A DNA stretch of 64,000 nucleotides from Notospermus geniculatus (lineage: Eukaryota; Nemertea; Pilidiophora; Heteronemertea; Lineidae), in contig NMRB01000012.1 of the NCBI GenBank assembly GCA_002633025.1, forward strand, positions 566,142 to 630,141, in the 5' to 3' direction. Of this stretch, positions 29,701 to 41,875 are shown one piece after another. The notes beneath the pieces were generated by a model. It saw nothing but the letters and a program-made list of their open reading frames with translations, was not told the DNA's origin and searched no databases. Position 1 is the first letter of the stretch; each line of letters begins with the position of its first letter. Made by a program: the position numbers and the translations under genes.

Positions 29701-32700
29701 AAATGAAACCTTAACTGTCTCAAGTCAAAGCAAAAATCTGAAGGCACTCACGTATGAAGTTTTGCTCAAAGGCAACTTGATTTTCATGTACCAAGCCAAT
29801 GACAATGGCCTGTAGTAATGCGAACCCTGAGTTGCTGCAACTGCAAGTCATTTCTCTTTTATCGTTTGCCAATATCTCTATCCTGAGATAGCTGAAGGTG
29901 ATCAGACCATTCCTATTGTTCTACTTCTCTAAAGTTAGTACTATTAAAATCTTCACAGCAAGTTTAAAGTTTACTTGCCATAGGGGAGAACATGTGGAGC
30001 AAAACCTGCATGCAAGGAAAGCATATCAAACAAACGTTTCAAAATCTCATTGCTCACTTAGTGTTTTTATACAGATGTTGGAAAAAACAAAACAAGAGTG
30101 GAAAAGAACAGATAAAATGGATCCGACAATTCTAATGAGCCTTCAATTGATCAAGACATGAAATGACAAATTCAATTCAAATCGAGATTTGCATTCCATG
30201 ATCAATAGTGCATTTGGATAGGAGAGATCACTTACCTATCGGAGGAGGCTGTCCTGGACCTGGCGGTGCAGTGGCTGAAAAACAAACAAAACTCTAGTAG
30301 AACGTGGACACCTTGCAATTAAGGACACCCAAATGGGATCCTAACTCGGGTCCCTTTAAGTAAACAAAGCCTCTGGACATCTTTAAATTCTGGACATACT
30401 GGCCCAACTAGCAAGGGTTTCCTTTTAAAAGAGAGGTTATACTTGGGATCGTTGATAGTGTGTACCCGAAAGGCATTACTGAAACAAGAATTTCATTGAA
30501 AGGACATTTGAGTCAATACCTTACCATCTTGGCCAGCAAAATGAAATGTCATTTTTTGGAAGTTGTAAACAATGTTTGATACGATATAGTAATAGGTAGC
30601 AGGATGCATTACTGGGGACCTGACCAAGCAGAAGCACCGGACACCCAACAGCAGTTGCCAGTTCCATCCAAGGCCTGAAGCTATGGTTACGGCAGAGGAT
30701 TGCTAAAGCAACTGTGCAAGGCAAGACCTAGATTGAGACACATCACCAGTGATGCAAGTGACAATGAAGCCTGAATGAGTCTGTGGAACACCAAGATGAC
30801 TCCCTTAGGTCAGAAGATCTTTGTGGGCCGACTCTGTGGCAAGCTTCATCTAAAGCCATCATCCTCCCACATCGGGGTTTTTTACCTTTTTCCTCTTCAT
30901 CCACTCACAAGTGTATGAAGAGGAGTGAGACCAAAGCCCTGCCGTGGGAGGATGAAAGCCATAAAGGGGCTGTTCGTTTTCATCAATTGAGGAATCTGAG
31001 TTGTGATCTTTGAGAAAATGGAGAAAGCTATGAAGCTGCAAATTGCAGCGATTATTCTGTACAGCACAACAAATAATCCTTGCAATTTGCAAGTGCATAG
31101 CTTTTTCCGTTTTCCCAAGGATCACAACTCAGATTCCTCAACTGACGAAAACGAACAGCCCCTTTTGAAGAAATAAATGGAATGTACCAGACTGCAATCA
31201 TCTTGCCAGTCTGCTATTATCCGATGACAAATGAAGTTCTCTCTCTCATCCCTGAATGCAGTAGTGTGATAAAATGTGACAGATAGTTCTATTAATTCAA
31301 ATTCACAACACAGAACAAGTCATCAGGTGTGAATGAAATTCTTGCCGTTACCGGCATGTCTACACCAGCTGTGACAATATTTTAATCAGCCATCTGATAA
31401 CATGGATATTAGTTGCCATGAAAAATAGTTATGTGCATGTATACATGTACTTCACATGAACAACTGAGTGTTTCAAACAAAAAGCTCTACGCCCTAAGAG
31501 CATCTATGCCAGACAACTTGACATCTCTAGGTTTTTGTTATTTGGTGCAAAGGTGAAAGTATACATAAAATGAAATGGTCCATGGACCATGTGCTCACTC
31601 GTTGACATAGTGTAATTACAGAGAGGCACATACGAGCGAACATCTGGGTCAAGTCGGANCCCCCCCCCCCCCAAAATTGGAAGCAAGTGTAAGGAGGGGA
31701 CTCTTGTGAAAACCCTGGGTGCGAGGATGAGGTATTCACTGATTGGTTAATTTGGAGAACTACATGTAGGAAGCGGTCATTTCTAAGCTAAAAGGAATAT
31801 GAAGAAAAACCCAGCACCCATTGTTCATGTACCTTGAAGAGGAGCCCCTCCTGGGTTAGTCGCTGGAACAAGATGACACGATGCAAAGTGTCCAAGCATC
31901 TGTGCTGCTGACATCATTTTCATGTACACCTATTTTTGCGTACACTCATAAAGAACTAGGCTTTGCAATAAGTCTTGTTTAGTGACAGTTACTGTACACA
32001 CACTTAACAGGCACAAAAAGAGAATTTTAAGGATGACAGAACTTGCCCTGTACATGTTCATGATACATGTCGATGTGCAGAGGTAGTCTGAAGAAAGTTT
32101 TATAGGTTCCAGTTATACAGTTTTTAGCTGAGGTCTTTCATACATGTAGCCTACCTGGAGGTCTTTGGAAATTCTGTGGTGGAGCAGGCGGGGGTGGAAG
32201 CTGAAACGAGCAGAAATGTACCCGGTACATCAAAACAAGTATGACAGGTTATGATGTACAACCAGAGAAATGCATCAGAAAAGGACCACAGCCCAGGTGT
32301 CAAATACATGTACTTACCACTTTCATGATCATATTCATCCATCCTCTGCAATGCAAAATAACTCATTACATTTTGAAATGTTGTGGTTTTTAATGCCAGA
32401 ATGGGATTGACATGACATCAAGGGGGTGACTTCTAATGGTGAGTAACTGCAAGGCACAAGGCCAAAGCAGTTGACAATTTCACAAGACTGGCTGGGAAGG
32501 TGCCTTCATTTCCTTTGACAGTCTACCAGTCTCATATTGACTGGTGTAGGCTACATGTAGCTTGACTTTGAGGTCCATGGATAATTCGAGGTCTAATATT
32601 GAAACCAAGCCTTACGCTAACTCCGGGTCATCTAAGAATATGAACCAGTTTAAGTGTTCAGGATCTCTTGCAGCAGTTTGCGGTATTGCCAGTAAATGTT

Positions 32701-34823
32701 TAACCTGGCCACCTGGTGGTAAGGGTGGGCGACTGGGTATGGCCTGAGTAAACGGACCGATTGCCATGTAGTTGCAAACATTCTGAAAGAAAAACGAAAG
32801 AATAATGAGGTTGTGGCACTTAGAAGATCAACAGAATTCCACAGTTACCCGGGTTCTCCACCATGGTGAACATCATACTGTCCAAACACAATTACCTTCA
32901 GTTTGACGGCTCCATTTGCCTTACTTTGCCCATGCTCTGAATACCAAACAAGCTCAGCATCCTGGTGGAGTACCACAAACTGCTTCTTCCATTTACCCCC
33001 AAAACAACCCTCTGAAAATGTACAAAATACTAAATTTGAGAGGAAATTCAAACAGCAGAGGAACCTCTCTATAAAGGACGTCTTAGGGAGAGATAGATGC
33101 GTCCTGATTACAGAGTTAAGAATGAATAGATATGACCATGGGACTGAACTTTGCTGTCCTTGTTACAGAGGCGTCCTTCCGGCAGAGGTGTCAGTAAAAG
33201 GAGGTTTCACTGTAGTTGTAAACATCTATAGGTTGTGGGCTTTTCACTTTGAAAAAGTGCACAGTGCATTTTTGATAGAATGTGCACTTATTCCATTCAC
33301 CAATAATCCATTGTAACAAGATATTGTTTTGTTTACATTATCCATACCTTAAAGCCAGCATAAGAAATCAACAAGTGGGCTGAATGGTATCATAAACACA
33401 AGTTTCTATAATATCAAATTTCTGTAGTGCCACCCATCAAGGTGAGTGATATTGATTTTCATTACACACCCATATTTATTATTGATTTTCCTTCTGTTTA
33501 TTTTAACATATTTACATTCATGACTCATTCATATTGTCATGTGTCCCAAACCTGTTAGATAATGAATTGCATAATAGTATCTATCAGATTACATCACATG
33601 ATGGCTTTGGGCAACCTTCTTAAACAGGCATTTTCTCTTTTATATATCATCCATACATGGATGTTTTTTCGTGTTCACACTCCCACATCACCCAAAACAA
33701 ATACATGTAAAACGTTTGTTTGCACTGACATAGGTGAGTGAGTATTGAGAACAACTGTCATATTTTGTCATAAATTATCATTTTTGTCTATTTATAGATA
33801 TGATGAAATAATAAATGAGAGGTTTCATACAAAACTTACTGATGTATTTCCTGATGTAGCCCTGCTTAATTCTCTTGGTCCGATCTGAAATGAAGAGTCT
33901 TCATCAGGGACTTGCATTCCTGGACTTGTGCACCGGCTAGTTTGTCATGGGGGGGGGGGGGGGGGCNGGGGGGGCAGGGATTGGCATTGGGGCAAAAGAA
34001 TCTTTTGGCTTAGCCCAGCATAGTAATCTTTAGGCTTCATGCTGGCTAGTAGTTTGTCAAAGGGCCCCAAAAAAGGATTCTTTTGGTTACCCGGTACATA
34101 AATCTGGCTCCTTTGCAAAGGAGCCCCACAGGAATCTTCTGGCTTCAAATTCTGGTGAACTTGTCAAGAGAGGAGGACCCCACAGAAATCTTTCCGAAAG
34201 GGAAAGTTTGGAAAAAGACCACAGAGCAATGAATTTCTCCTGACCACAAAGACTTTGTCTCAGTCATCTACCAGTACCGGTACTCCTCTTTTTGGGGAAA
34301 TATCAGTTGGAGAATACAAGTACGATGGAACTGGTTCTAGTGGTAGGAGACTGATAGGCCTCAGATCAGACTGAAAATCTGATATCTAAAGGACCCACTT
34401 GACACCCTTCTTTAAGAACGAAACAACAGAACTGTGTTAAAACATGGTGATAACATATCAACAGGTGCCAGCATTTTTGCAAAGTTAGGTCGGACATTTT
34501 GTCTATAGGTAATCATGGCTATGGGGATTCATCTGCAGCACTATCATAATCAGGCAACAACCTACGATGAAAACGATTCAGGCTAACTGCGTAGACTGGA
34601 ACACTCCTACAGCCAACATACATCAACCACCAGAGTATGATTATTGATTTTTGTCAACTCTGGATGTTTCCCAACCCAGGGCTGGGAAAATGAACAAGAC
34701 AGTGCTAAACAAAAGCATTGGAGAGAACTAGGCTCTGAGTACACACACACCCACAATCCCAAAATCACCACCAACATTACTATACCTACTTGGGGGACCT
34801 TCGATGGCCAAATCATTCCCCAT
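26447..34823 (-). CDS. PH-domain, evectin-like protein with Gly/Trp-rich tail, copy 2
   Basis: Ten exons: 34823-34790, 33884-33840, 33011-32896, 32782-32616, 32345-32318, 32200-32155, 31850-31833, 30274-30236, 28547-28296, then 27867-27392 or 26799-26447. All borders are AG/GT and the phases sum to intact frames of 406 or 365 residues. The start ATG has a good context (ACCATGG). The PH domain spans about residues 14-130, with [17 protein letters not shown] and the C-terminal helix DDPELAGWMNMI. Next come a Pro-rich linker (131-165), GGYPPQQ repeats (168-225) and [19 protein letters not shown] (about 230-248). [10 protein letters not shown] and a Trp-Gly run follow. The order PH, Pro/Tyr-rich linker, conserved basic-acidic motif and hydrophobic end is that of evectins (PLEKHB), which act on endosomal and Golgi membranes. 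The long Gly-rich tail is extra. Confidence 0.8.
27099..27163. repeat. Short perfect palindrome
   Basis: CACTTTCTAGTTGAGATCCC and its reverse complement flank a short centre AGACTAGAGGTGAATTTCACCTCT. It lies between the two candidate last exons of PH gene 2 and is absent from unit 1. It looks like a tiny hairpin insertion. Confidence 0.6.
27392..27867 (-). CDS. Terminal exon A of PH gene 2 (Asn/Gly/Asp-rich tail)
   Basis: The acceptor CTGTCTCTTTCAG at 27868 precedes [21 protein letters not shown]. The middle has repeats of INETN with potential N-glycosylation sequons. The end is a low-complexity series of [17 protein letters not shown] and DFGGDFGG before TAA. The frame is fully open, unlike exon A of gene 1. 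Low-complexity Gly/aromatic repeats suggest a flexible or phase-separating tail, which is inference. Confidence 0.7.
27988..28119. mobile_element. MITE with GGGCGGCTT termini and TTA target duplication
   Basis: GGGCGGCTTCCCATTGGAG and the opposite end GGGCGGCTTTCCACTGGAG are inverted repeats, flanked by TTA at 27985-27987 and 28120-28122. The same element at the same site in unit 1 has been broken up by later insertions (15247-15912), so it predates the duplication. Confidence 0.75.
28606..29175. repeat. Local direct repeat, first copy
   Basis: Closely matches 30806-31555 in the same orientation (shared start GTCAGAAGATCTTTGTGGGC). Both copies lie in introns of PH gene 2. No gene is seen in either. 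Confidence 0.7.
30806..31555. repeat. Local direct repeat, second copy
   Basis: Second copy of the sequence at 28606-29175, enlarged by the 200-bp inverted-repeat element at 30965-31164. Confidence 0.7.
30965..31164. mobile_element. 200-bp inverted-repeat element
   Basis: Ends AGGGGCTGTTCGTTTTCATC and, on the other strand, AGGGGCTGTTCGTTTTCGTC are inverted repeats with arms of about 45 bp. The paralogous site at about 28764 lacks the element. Confidence 0.75.
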
Positions 34824-34945
34824 GGTGTACTCCGTGAAATGACGAATATTCCAGTCTTGTTTCTACGTCTGAGTGTTTCTGATCAATATTCCCTCTGCTC
34901 TGGGAGGTGAAGGTCACCAACGTTAGTTACATCTGGCTGAATTAC

Positions 34946-37900
34946 CATATTATTCACTAACCTGCTAACGCCACGTTATACTTGTGGCATGTGGTATGAT
35001 TTTATCATTGATGCACATAAATTTTAAATACATCATCCACAATCCGTCATGAATTAACAAAGTGTATCAAAGCAAATAATGGCGGTAGCAAACTCAGATT
35101 GTTATGGTACTCAGGCTATCAGGTACACCAGCAGAGAGTGTTTTTTTTGTGCCGGAACTGTTAGTCTTGCATCTAGCTATGTTGGGTCTATGTTAAACAA
35201 GAAGTCAATCTCCAGAATTCACTTCTTGTTTATTATCATTTAGTGTGTCAATTTTGTGCTTTTTGTACCTTGGGTCTATGTTAGGTAGAGACAGGTTAGC
35301 TTCTGATACTGTGGAGTATTCAGTTTCTGATGAACTAGTCTCTTACAGAGAGTCAAATTCTGGGCAACTCGACAGGGGGATACTTCATAAAAGTAAATGT
35401 ACCGGTACCTCGACTGCATCAAGTGCCTCACATTGGTTTGCCATCCTAATGACAGATGGAGCCATTGCTCCCTCTTTGGAGGGAGGCATTCCATACGCTG
35501 TTGTTTGCAATGCTATGCATGCCATGTCAGTTGTAAAGGTGACATGTAATACTGATTAATTTACCTAATCAAACATAATTAGGTGAATGCAAGTTGGCTG
35601 CATATACAACCCCTTGGAACATGAAGGGAACATAAGAAGTTTTCCATTCGGAGAGTAGGCAGGGGCCAAGCTAGCTTTTATGGGCCGGGAGGGGGCAAAG
35701 TTCATTTAGGCCTAGTCTCTTTGCGTGCGTGCACTGGGACCCCCAGAAAAAAATTGAAAATCTAGATCCTCTCATACATTTTTCTCACATCTGACACNCC
35801 AACTCAACAGAGAAAGTGAAAAATTTTCTGTTCACACATGACAAACAGGAGGCAAATGCTAAAAAATAGTTTTAATCAGTCATCAATCAATCCCATGATA
35901 AAACTCTGGGGCTCAGAAAATCTGTCTATCTCATCTGTGGCCTGGTGCAGTGTGGTATCAATGAGTTCATCATCAGTTAGGACCATCTCAAAATTACTCC
36001 GATGCCAACAAAACGAAATCCCCCCCTTCAAAAACTAAATTGGAGTACACTTTGGCATCACCAATGCCGCGGCTTTTATTAAATTGCATGTAATGAGGAA
36101 ATGATGTCTAAACATTGACATGCACCTTTACAGATGCTACATGTACAACAGTCTGTATCCAGTCACATTTGGGTGACATATGAAAAGGAAACCAAGGAGA
36201 AACACCAACTATTTTGTCATAATGTCAAGAACTTGTAATTTAATATCTACCAACTGAACTTGAAAAACTGCAATCAGGGGTAAAAAAGGATTTTGGTTCT
36301 GAGGCCCAGAACAGCTCCCAGTCAATCAAACTTAGAGACATTTAGGAGCTGTTTGTCATCAGTCGGGAGCTGTGAGGGAGGAATCAATCAGGGGTTGAAA
36401 ATAATGACTTAGAATGGGAGGGGGAGATCTGAATTGGGGTGTGATGTAAACATGGTAAACAAGAGCACATGGCTTTACCCATGCTCTTGGCCTATGGATT
36501 TTGCTAGACTTGAAGCAAAAAAATCAGTGACACCAAAAAATATTTAAAAACTAAATGAACAACCGAAAAATTCGACCTCCCCCTCCCCCATACTAAATGG
36601 ATTTAGTTTTGTTTGTTGGCATCAAAGTAATTTTGAGATGGTCCCTTAGAGACCTCCCAGGTAGGTGCACCACCAACCCACGATATCAGATGCCTGACTT
36701 TTCATTATCAGGCCTACCCTCACAGTCAGTCAGTATAATTCCTCCAAGGTGTCAGTCACATGCCTATAACGATAAAGCTCAGCTGGCATGTAGCCTATGG
36801 ATTGGAGGGTAAATTTAGTAGATTTTAATTTTTAAAATGCCTTCTCTCTTAGACCGAAAACTCCGGTCTCCGAACATAACACAGATGTTATGATTCTACG
36901 ACCGGATACAACCTGCCTATTCCACACGGGACTAGTGTATAACGAAAATTTGCATATCAATTAGTCAAACACGCCGCACTTTTATTGTGAATATCTCGAA
37001 AACCTACAGTGGAAATCGCTTTTAACACCAAATATTTGTAATGTTCATATTAAACATTAGGTGACTGGACCATTTTGATTGTAATCTGACCAGAACACAT
37101 AGGTTTAATTTCTTTTTTTCGACGCGATCTTGCATTGCGCCGAACTTGGCTGCCATAATGTTTTGATGACGTCACTTTCGGCGTTGGCCTCGCCTGTCAA
37201 CGGAAATCGCCGAGTGTTTCCGATTGCTCAAACACGCCTTCTGCGCATGCGCATTGGCGAAAGATTATTCTTTTGGTGACGATGAAACATCCGATAATTA
37301 TATTAATTATGCAGATGAGCTCGACCTTTCGAACCATCAACTCCCATGTGACCTTTCGATGCGGAAGTCAACAAACCAATGTACAGTGCGATGTACAGGG
37401 ATATGGCGGCGTGTTTTTACTGCCCTTCAAATTTCGAATTTTAAAGACCTTAAAAGTGGTCAGATTTTTTGGTCAACGGTATGAATGTCATCTAGAATAT
37501 TGGAAGTTCACGACAGGATACTTTTTAAATGATGTCCTGCTCCCAGAGCTTCACAAGCAGTGAAAACATTCTGTACTTCTCAGCGGTGCAGATTTCCCGT
37601 ACAGAACGGCATAGCCTGAATCACGACGTAGAATATCCCAAATATTCGAAGTCGTGAGTTTCGTGACTACTTCTCTCTGGCTTTTTAGTACAGAATGATT
37701 TTTTTGGCAAAGCCATAGACCCTATAATACATGTACATGTATATCATACACAAATGTCATACCAACAACTCAACTTCTATACCATGATACAATGTAGGCC
37801 TATATCAGTAGGGTACATCCGTATATGTAGGCCTACTGTCACTGCATGCTGGCGGTGCAGTGCATGCATAGCATGGATGAATGATCGATGGGGTGACAAC

Positions 37901-37956
37901 AACGGCTTGTCCTCAAATTACAGACAGCTCAGTTTACATTTAATGAGGCAACTTAC
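34946..37956. other. Upstream region of PH gene 2; no recognised exon
   Basis: Mostly AT-rich sequence with short open frames that show no family resemblance. At 37242-37253 there is a perfect TGCGCATGCGCA, the NRF1 consensus, in a CpG-containing stretch. It may mark a promoter of an unidentified transcript or an alternative promoter of the PH gene. Confidence 0.35.
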
Positions 37957-37993
37957 TTGAGACCATGATGGAAGAACCCCCTCCACACGCCAT
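37957..37993 (-). CDS. Possible first coding exon (MACGGGSSIMVS)
   Basis: An ATG at 37993 opens a 37-base frame that ends at a consensus donor (TCAA|GTAAGT). Its end phase (one leftover base) is the same as that of the MGNDL exon at 34823-34790, so it could splice to PH exon 2 at 33884 as an alternative start. An NRF1-type site lies 216 bases upstream. It may equally belong to another gene whose remaining exons I cannot see. Confidence 0.25.
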
Positions 37994-38208
37994 TGCAACT
38001 TCTTGCAACCACAGGAGGAGTAGTTATCACAATATTTTTACACGAATCGACACCGCTGTCACCATGTTGTTTAATAGCAACCTGTGCGTCACTTCCGCTG
38101 CCAGCACAATGTAGCCTGGTCTCCTGTCCGCGAGCCGCTCCAAACTCGTCCCCAGTGGGTTTACGTTCCTACAACACCACTGGAAAGGGCTGACGACTTC
38201 AGGAATAC

Positions 38209-38220
38209 TGCGCATGCGCG
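38209..38220. promoter_or_regulatory. NRF1-type palindromic site
   Basis: TGCGCATGCGCG matches the NRF1 consensus in a locally CpG-rich stretch. It lies upstream of the possible first exon at 37993. Function inferred only from the motif and position. Confidence 0.4.
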
Positions 38221-38639
38221 ATATACTAATTTATGAGGCGAATCACACCGAGCTGGCACCCGCGGCATGATGTTCCCAACTAAACTATTCGTTTGAAATT
38301 GCTCTAATACTCAAACAACTTCGTGTTTTGGGTGTATTATATGACTCTTTAGGCATATATGATATTTTTCAGTCATCGAAGAACGAAATATTGTGGGAAA
38401 CAGACATTTTGGCACGCTGCCAGCGGTTGACCAGAAATTTTGGTCAGGTCGCAGCCCTTTCCAGAGATATCCTCGGATGAGGTAGATCTGGGTACGAGAT
38501 TGGAGCCGCTCCGCTGTACGGAGTGTTTCGAGATCAAAGGATCAGTCTCTAGCGCTTTGTAAACAAAGCCACGTGCTTGTCCTACACGGGGTGTCTCGTT
38601 CTCAACTTAGAGCTTGAAACTGTGCCAGATTTAGAATCG

Positions 38640-39551
38640 GCTATAGATGGGAGACTAGACGTCTTCAGCAGAATGAACATATTCAGTTACCCCCTTTTAA
38701 TTCAGCGGGAGGGCCTATGTTTATTGACGAAGACAGTCTGGTTGATGGTAAAATAGCTACCACTGTCTATCTTGGCCACGCTACTTCCTAAACCTTGCAA
38801 CAGCCAATGTGTGGATCTTTGCCGTCATAAACAGATTGACAGCATCTTGGATTTGCACAAAGCCCCTTTGCAATCGTTTGAGTGATAATGAAAGCGTAAC
38901 GGGCACTGTAAATGAACGCTCTGCTAAAGTCGTTCCATATACCAAAATGAAATTCAGGTTTCCATTTTATACCACGCCGACCTCTTGACCCCGTCTGCAT
39001 ATCATTATCACTCGGAATTGCCGATCTGTCCCGAATGATAAACAAACGTTCCCATTGGTTGAAATGATCGTCACTACTCGGAACCACGATTACGGCGATA
39101 AAGATCGATGGCGTAATTCTAGGCAAAGGCAGTGACAATATTTCGTATTTTGCTCGGAATCATTCGGGACAGATCGGCAATTCCGAATGCTAATGATATG
39201 CAGACGGGTCAAGAGGTCACCGTGGTATAAAACGGAAACCTGAATTTTATTTTGTTATATGGAACGACTTTACCAGAGCATTTATTTACAGTTCCAGTTA
39301 CGCTACAGTATCACTGGAGCGATTCCAAAGGGGATTTGTGCCAAACCAAGATGCTGTCAATTTGTTTATCACGGCAAAGATTGGCTATTGGCTATTTCAT
39401 GGTTTAGCAATAGCGTGCCCAAGATGTGGTGGCTCCCATTTTACCATCAACCAGACTGTCTTCGTCAATAAACAAAGGCCCTCCCGCTGAATTAAAAGGG
39501 GGTAACTGAATATGTTCATTCTGTTGAAGACGTCTGTCTCCCATCTATAGC
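38640..39551. mobile_element. Foldback element with roughly 400-bp inverted arms
   Basis: The left end GCTATAGATGGGAGAC and the right end GTCTCCCATCTATAGC are exact inverted ends. The arms (about 38640-39040 and 39145-39551) share landmarks such as CCCCCTTTTAATTCAGCGGGAGGG and GACAGATCGGCAATTCCGA in opposite orientation, around a centre of about 100 bp. No transposase frame is present. Long inverted arms resemble the foldback (TU) elements described in sea urchins; the family assignment is inference. Confidence 0.7.
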
Positions 39552-40435
39552 GAATTCAATCTGAAAGTCGCCCAAATGACGCTGGTTGCAGCACAATCTT
39601 TGAAATCCAATGTCCATCGCATTTCTTACGCCCACGTGCAAGATGTAAACAAAAACAAACGTTCCCATTGGTTCAAATCATCGTTACTATTCGGCATTCA
39701 TGATTACGACATAAAGATGACGTTATTCTAAACCAAAGCACTGGCAATAATTCCCATTTTGCTCGGAATCATTCGGGACAGATCGGCAATTCCGAGTGAT
39801 AATGATATGCAGACGGGGTCAAGAGGTCGGCGTGGTATAAAACGGAAACCTGAATTTCATTTTGGTATATGGAGCGACTTTAGCAGAGCATTTATTTACA
39901 GTGCCAGTTACGCTTACAGTATCACTGGAGCGATTCCAAAGGGGGTCCTGTGCCAAACCGAGATGCTGTCAATCTGTTCATGACGACGGCAAAGATCCAC
40001 ACATTGCTATTTCAAGGTTTAGCAAGTAGCGTGGCCCAGTAGATAGTGGTGACTCCCATTTTATCATCAACCAGATTGTCTTCGTAAATCAACAAACGTC
40101 CTCCCCTTGAATTAAAAAGGGGGTAACTGAAAATGTTCATTCTGTTGAAGATGTCTGTCTCCCATCAGGCTATACATCGGATTCAATCTGAAAATCGCCC
40201 AAATGACGCTGGTTGAAGCATAATCTTTGAAATCGAATTTCCGTCGCCGCATTTCTTATGCCCACGTGCAAAGATGTAAACATAAACAAACGTTCCCATT
40301 GGTTGAAATGATCGTTACTACTGAGTGGGAAATCACGATTACGACGATAAAGATGACTAGACGAAAGCACTGACAATAATTCCCATTTTGCTCGGAATCA
40401 TTCGCGACAGATCGGCAGTTCCGAGTGATAATGTT
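39552..40435. repeat. Tandem partial copies of the foldback arm
   Basis: A unit of about 630 bp starting ATTCAATCTGAAAGTCGCCC recurs from about 40180. Each contains the right-arm sequence of the preceding foldback (for example GACAGATCGGCAATTCCGAG at about 39779) plus ACAAACGTTCCCATTGGTT. No gene is seen. Confidence 0.65.
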
Positions 40436-40468
40436 ATTCAGGATTTTGTTCCTGAGCGGCGACGGGTG

Positions 40469-41251
40469 ATTTTGTCCCAGAGCGCCGGCGACTCCACTTC
40501 ATCCAAGAAAATAGCGCCGGGAGCTGGCGCTACGGAACAAGAAAATCTTGTTCCAAGAAGCGGCGACGGGGCGTTTGTGTTCCTGTGCGCCAGCGTTTCA
40601 GCGCTCAGTAACTCCATCGGTGCGACAGCTCAGCCCAGTCCATGTTCGTTGATCGCGTCCTCACTTCAGTTTATGTGATATTATACCATATTTTTTACAT
40701 AAAATAACTTGATTAGCCTGGCGGTGATATTTCCACTGCGCCACTCTGGCAGCCACGTACAATGTACACCAGCCTGGTAGTAAATCCTACCACACTTCCG
40801 GTTTCGCGACCCCGACAGCAGGCGTAATGCGTGAGCATGAAGCCTGCTTCAGTGGGCTAGCATGAAGCCTGCTTCAGTGGGCTACGACTGGTCCTACCAT
40901 TCAGCAAATTCAAAAGCGACACCATCGGTAGGACCAGGTACTAGTCTAATTTTGTCCCAGAGCGCCGGCGACTCCACTTCATCCAAGAAAATAGCGCCGG
41001 GAGCTGGCGCTACGGAACAAGAAAATCTTGTTCCAAGAAGCTGCGACGGGGCGTTTGTGTTCCTGTGCGCCAGCGTTTCAGCGCTCAGTAACTCCATCGG
41101 TGCGACAGACAGCTCAGCCCAGTCCATGTTCGTTGATCGCGTCCTCACTTCAGTTTATATGATATTATACCATATTTTTTACATAAAATAACTTGATTAG
41201 CCTGGCGGTGATATTTCCACTGCGCCACTCTGGCAGCCACGTACAATGTAC
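40469..41251. repeat. Direct repeat pair of about 300 bp
   Basis: 40469-40768 and 40948-41251 are nearly identical, starting ATTTTGTCCCAGAGCGCCGG and ending GTACAATGTAC. The spacer includes a 24-bp tandem duplication (CATGAAGCCTGCTTCAGTGG) at about 40836. An open minus frame in the second copy is broken by a 4-bp indel in the first, so coding is unlikely. Confidence 0.65.
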
Positions 41252-41875
41252 GTGGATGATGTTCACGACTCGTGTCAATTTACGAGCGTCGGAAGTGGGC
41301 CAATTAGTTCACAATGAAAAGTTATATGTCTGAATATTCTATTTTTCAAGTTTGGGAACGGTAATTCTTCGTAGTGTGTCAAATCTTATGTTTGATTGAA
41401 CAATCCGACTCGATCTTACAATCCGTCTGGCCTATTGACTAATACAGCAAGATGTCGTTCAGGTACTTGTACAAAATGTATTTATACTTGTCAATTATGG
41501 AGAATGAATGTGAATACTAGTATTCATATTTGATGAGGAGTTTTGATTATCTATACCCATCTTTGTTCATCCGGCAACAATCTATCGTCACGCAGTCACG
41601 CTCGGTAGTACCAAACGTATTTGCTGGCGGTTCTGCATATTGAACCACAGCGCGCTGAAGACAAACAATTGATATCAGTTCTATAGGAGATCCTCAGCAG
41701 CTCCTACTCTAGGCCCATGGGCAACATGGGCCTAGCCCCTGTTAGAAACAAAATAGTCCCTGTTAAAAACTAAGGCAATTCGTCATCTGCTTCAGTGATA
41801 TTCTGCTGTGACAGGAAAGAATGTCCATATGGAAAACTGTCCTACATGTAGGAACAAAAATTATTGTACATTCTG
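41252..41875. other. Intergenic; nothing recognised
   Basis: AT-rich sequence without long frames, recognisable RNA or inverted repeats. Confidence 0.4.

Larger units (their letters stand above)
23015..34945. repeat. Tandem unit 2 (spacer, minisatellite, PH gene 2)
   Basis: Second copy of the unit described at 8660-22835, in the same orientation. It starts with the spacer also seen at about 3908 and 8669 and ends just upstream of the PH-gene start. Unit 2 has its own insertions (23644, 24886, 25078, 30965) and a secondary duplication of about 0.6 kb. Confidence 0.75.

Noticed and set aside
33955-33975. Single Ns at 31658, 33967 and 35799 as contig joins
   Set aside because: The first two lie inside poly-C/poly-G runs and the third shows no repeated flank; they look like uncertain base calls.
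40894-41148. 84-codon minus frame in the 300-bp repeat
   Set aside because: The other copy of the repeat has a 4-bp indel that breaks the frame, so coding is unlikely.
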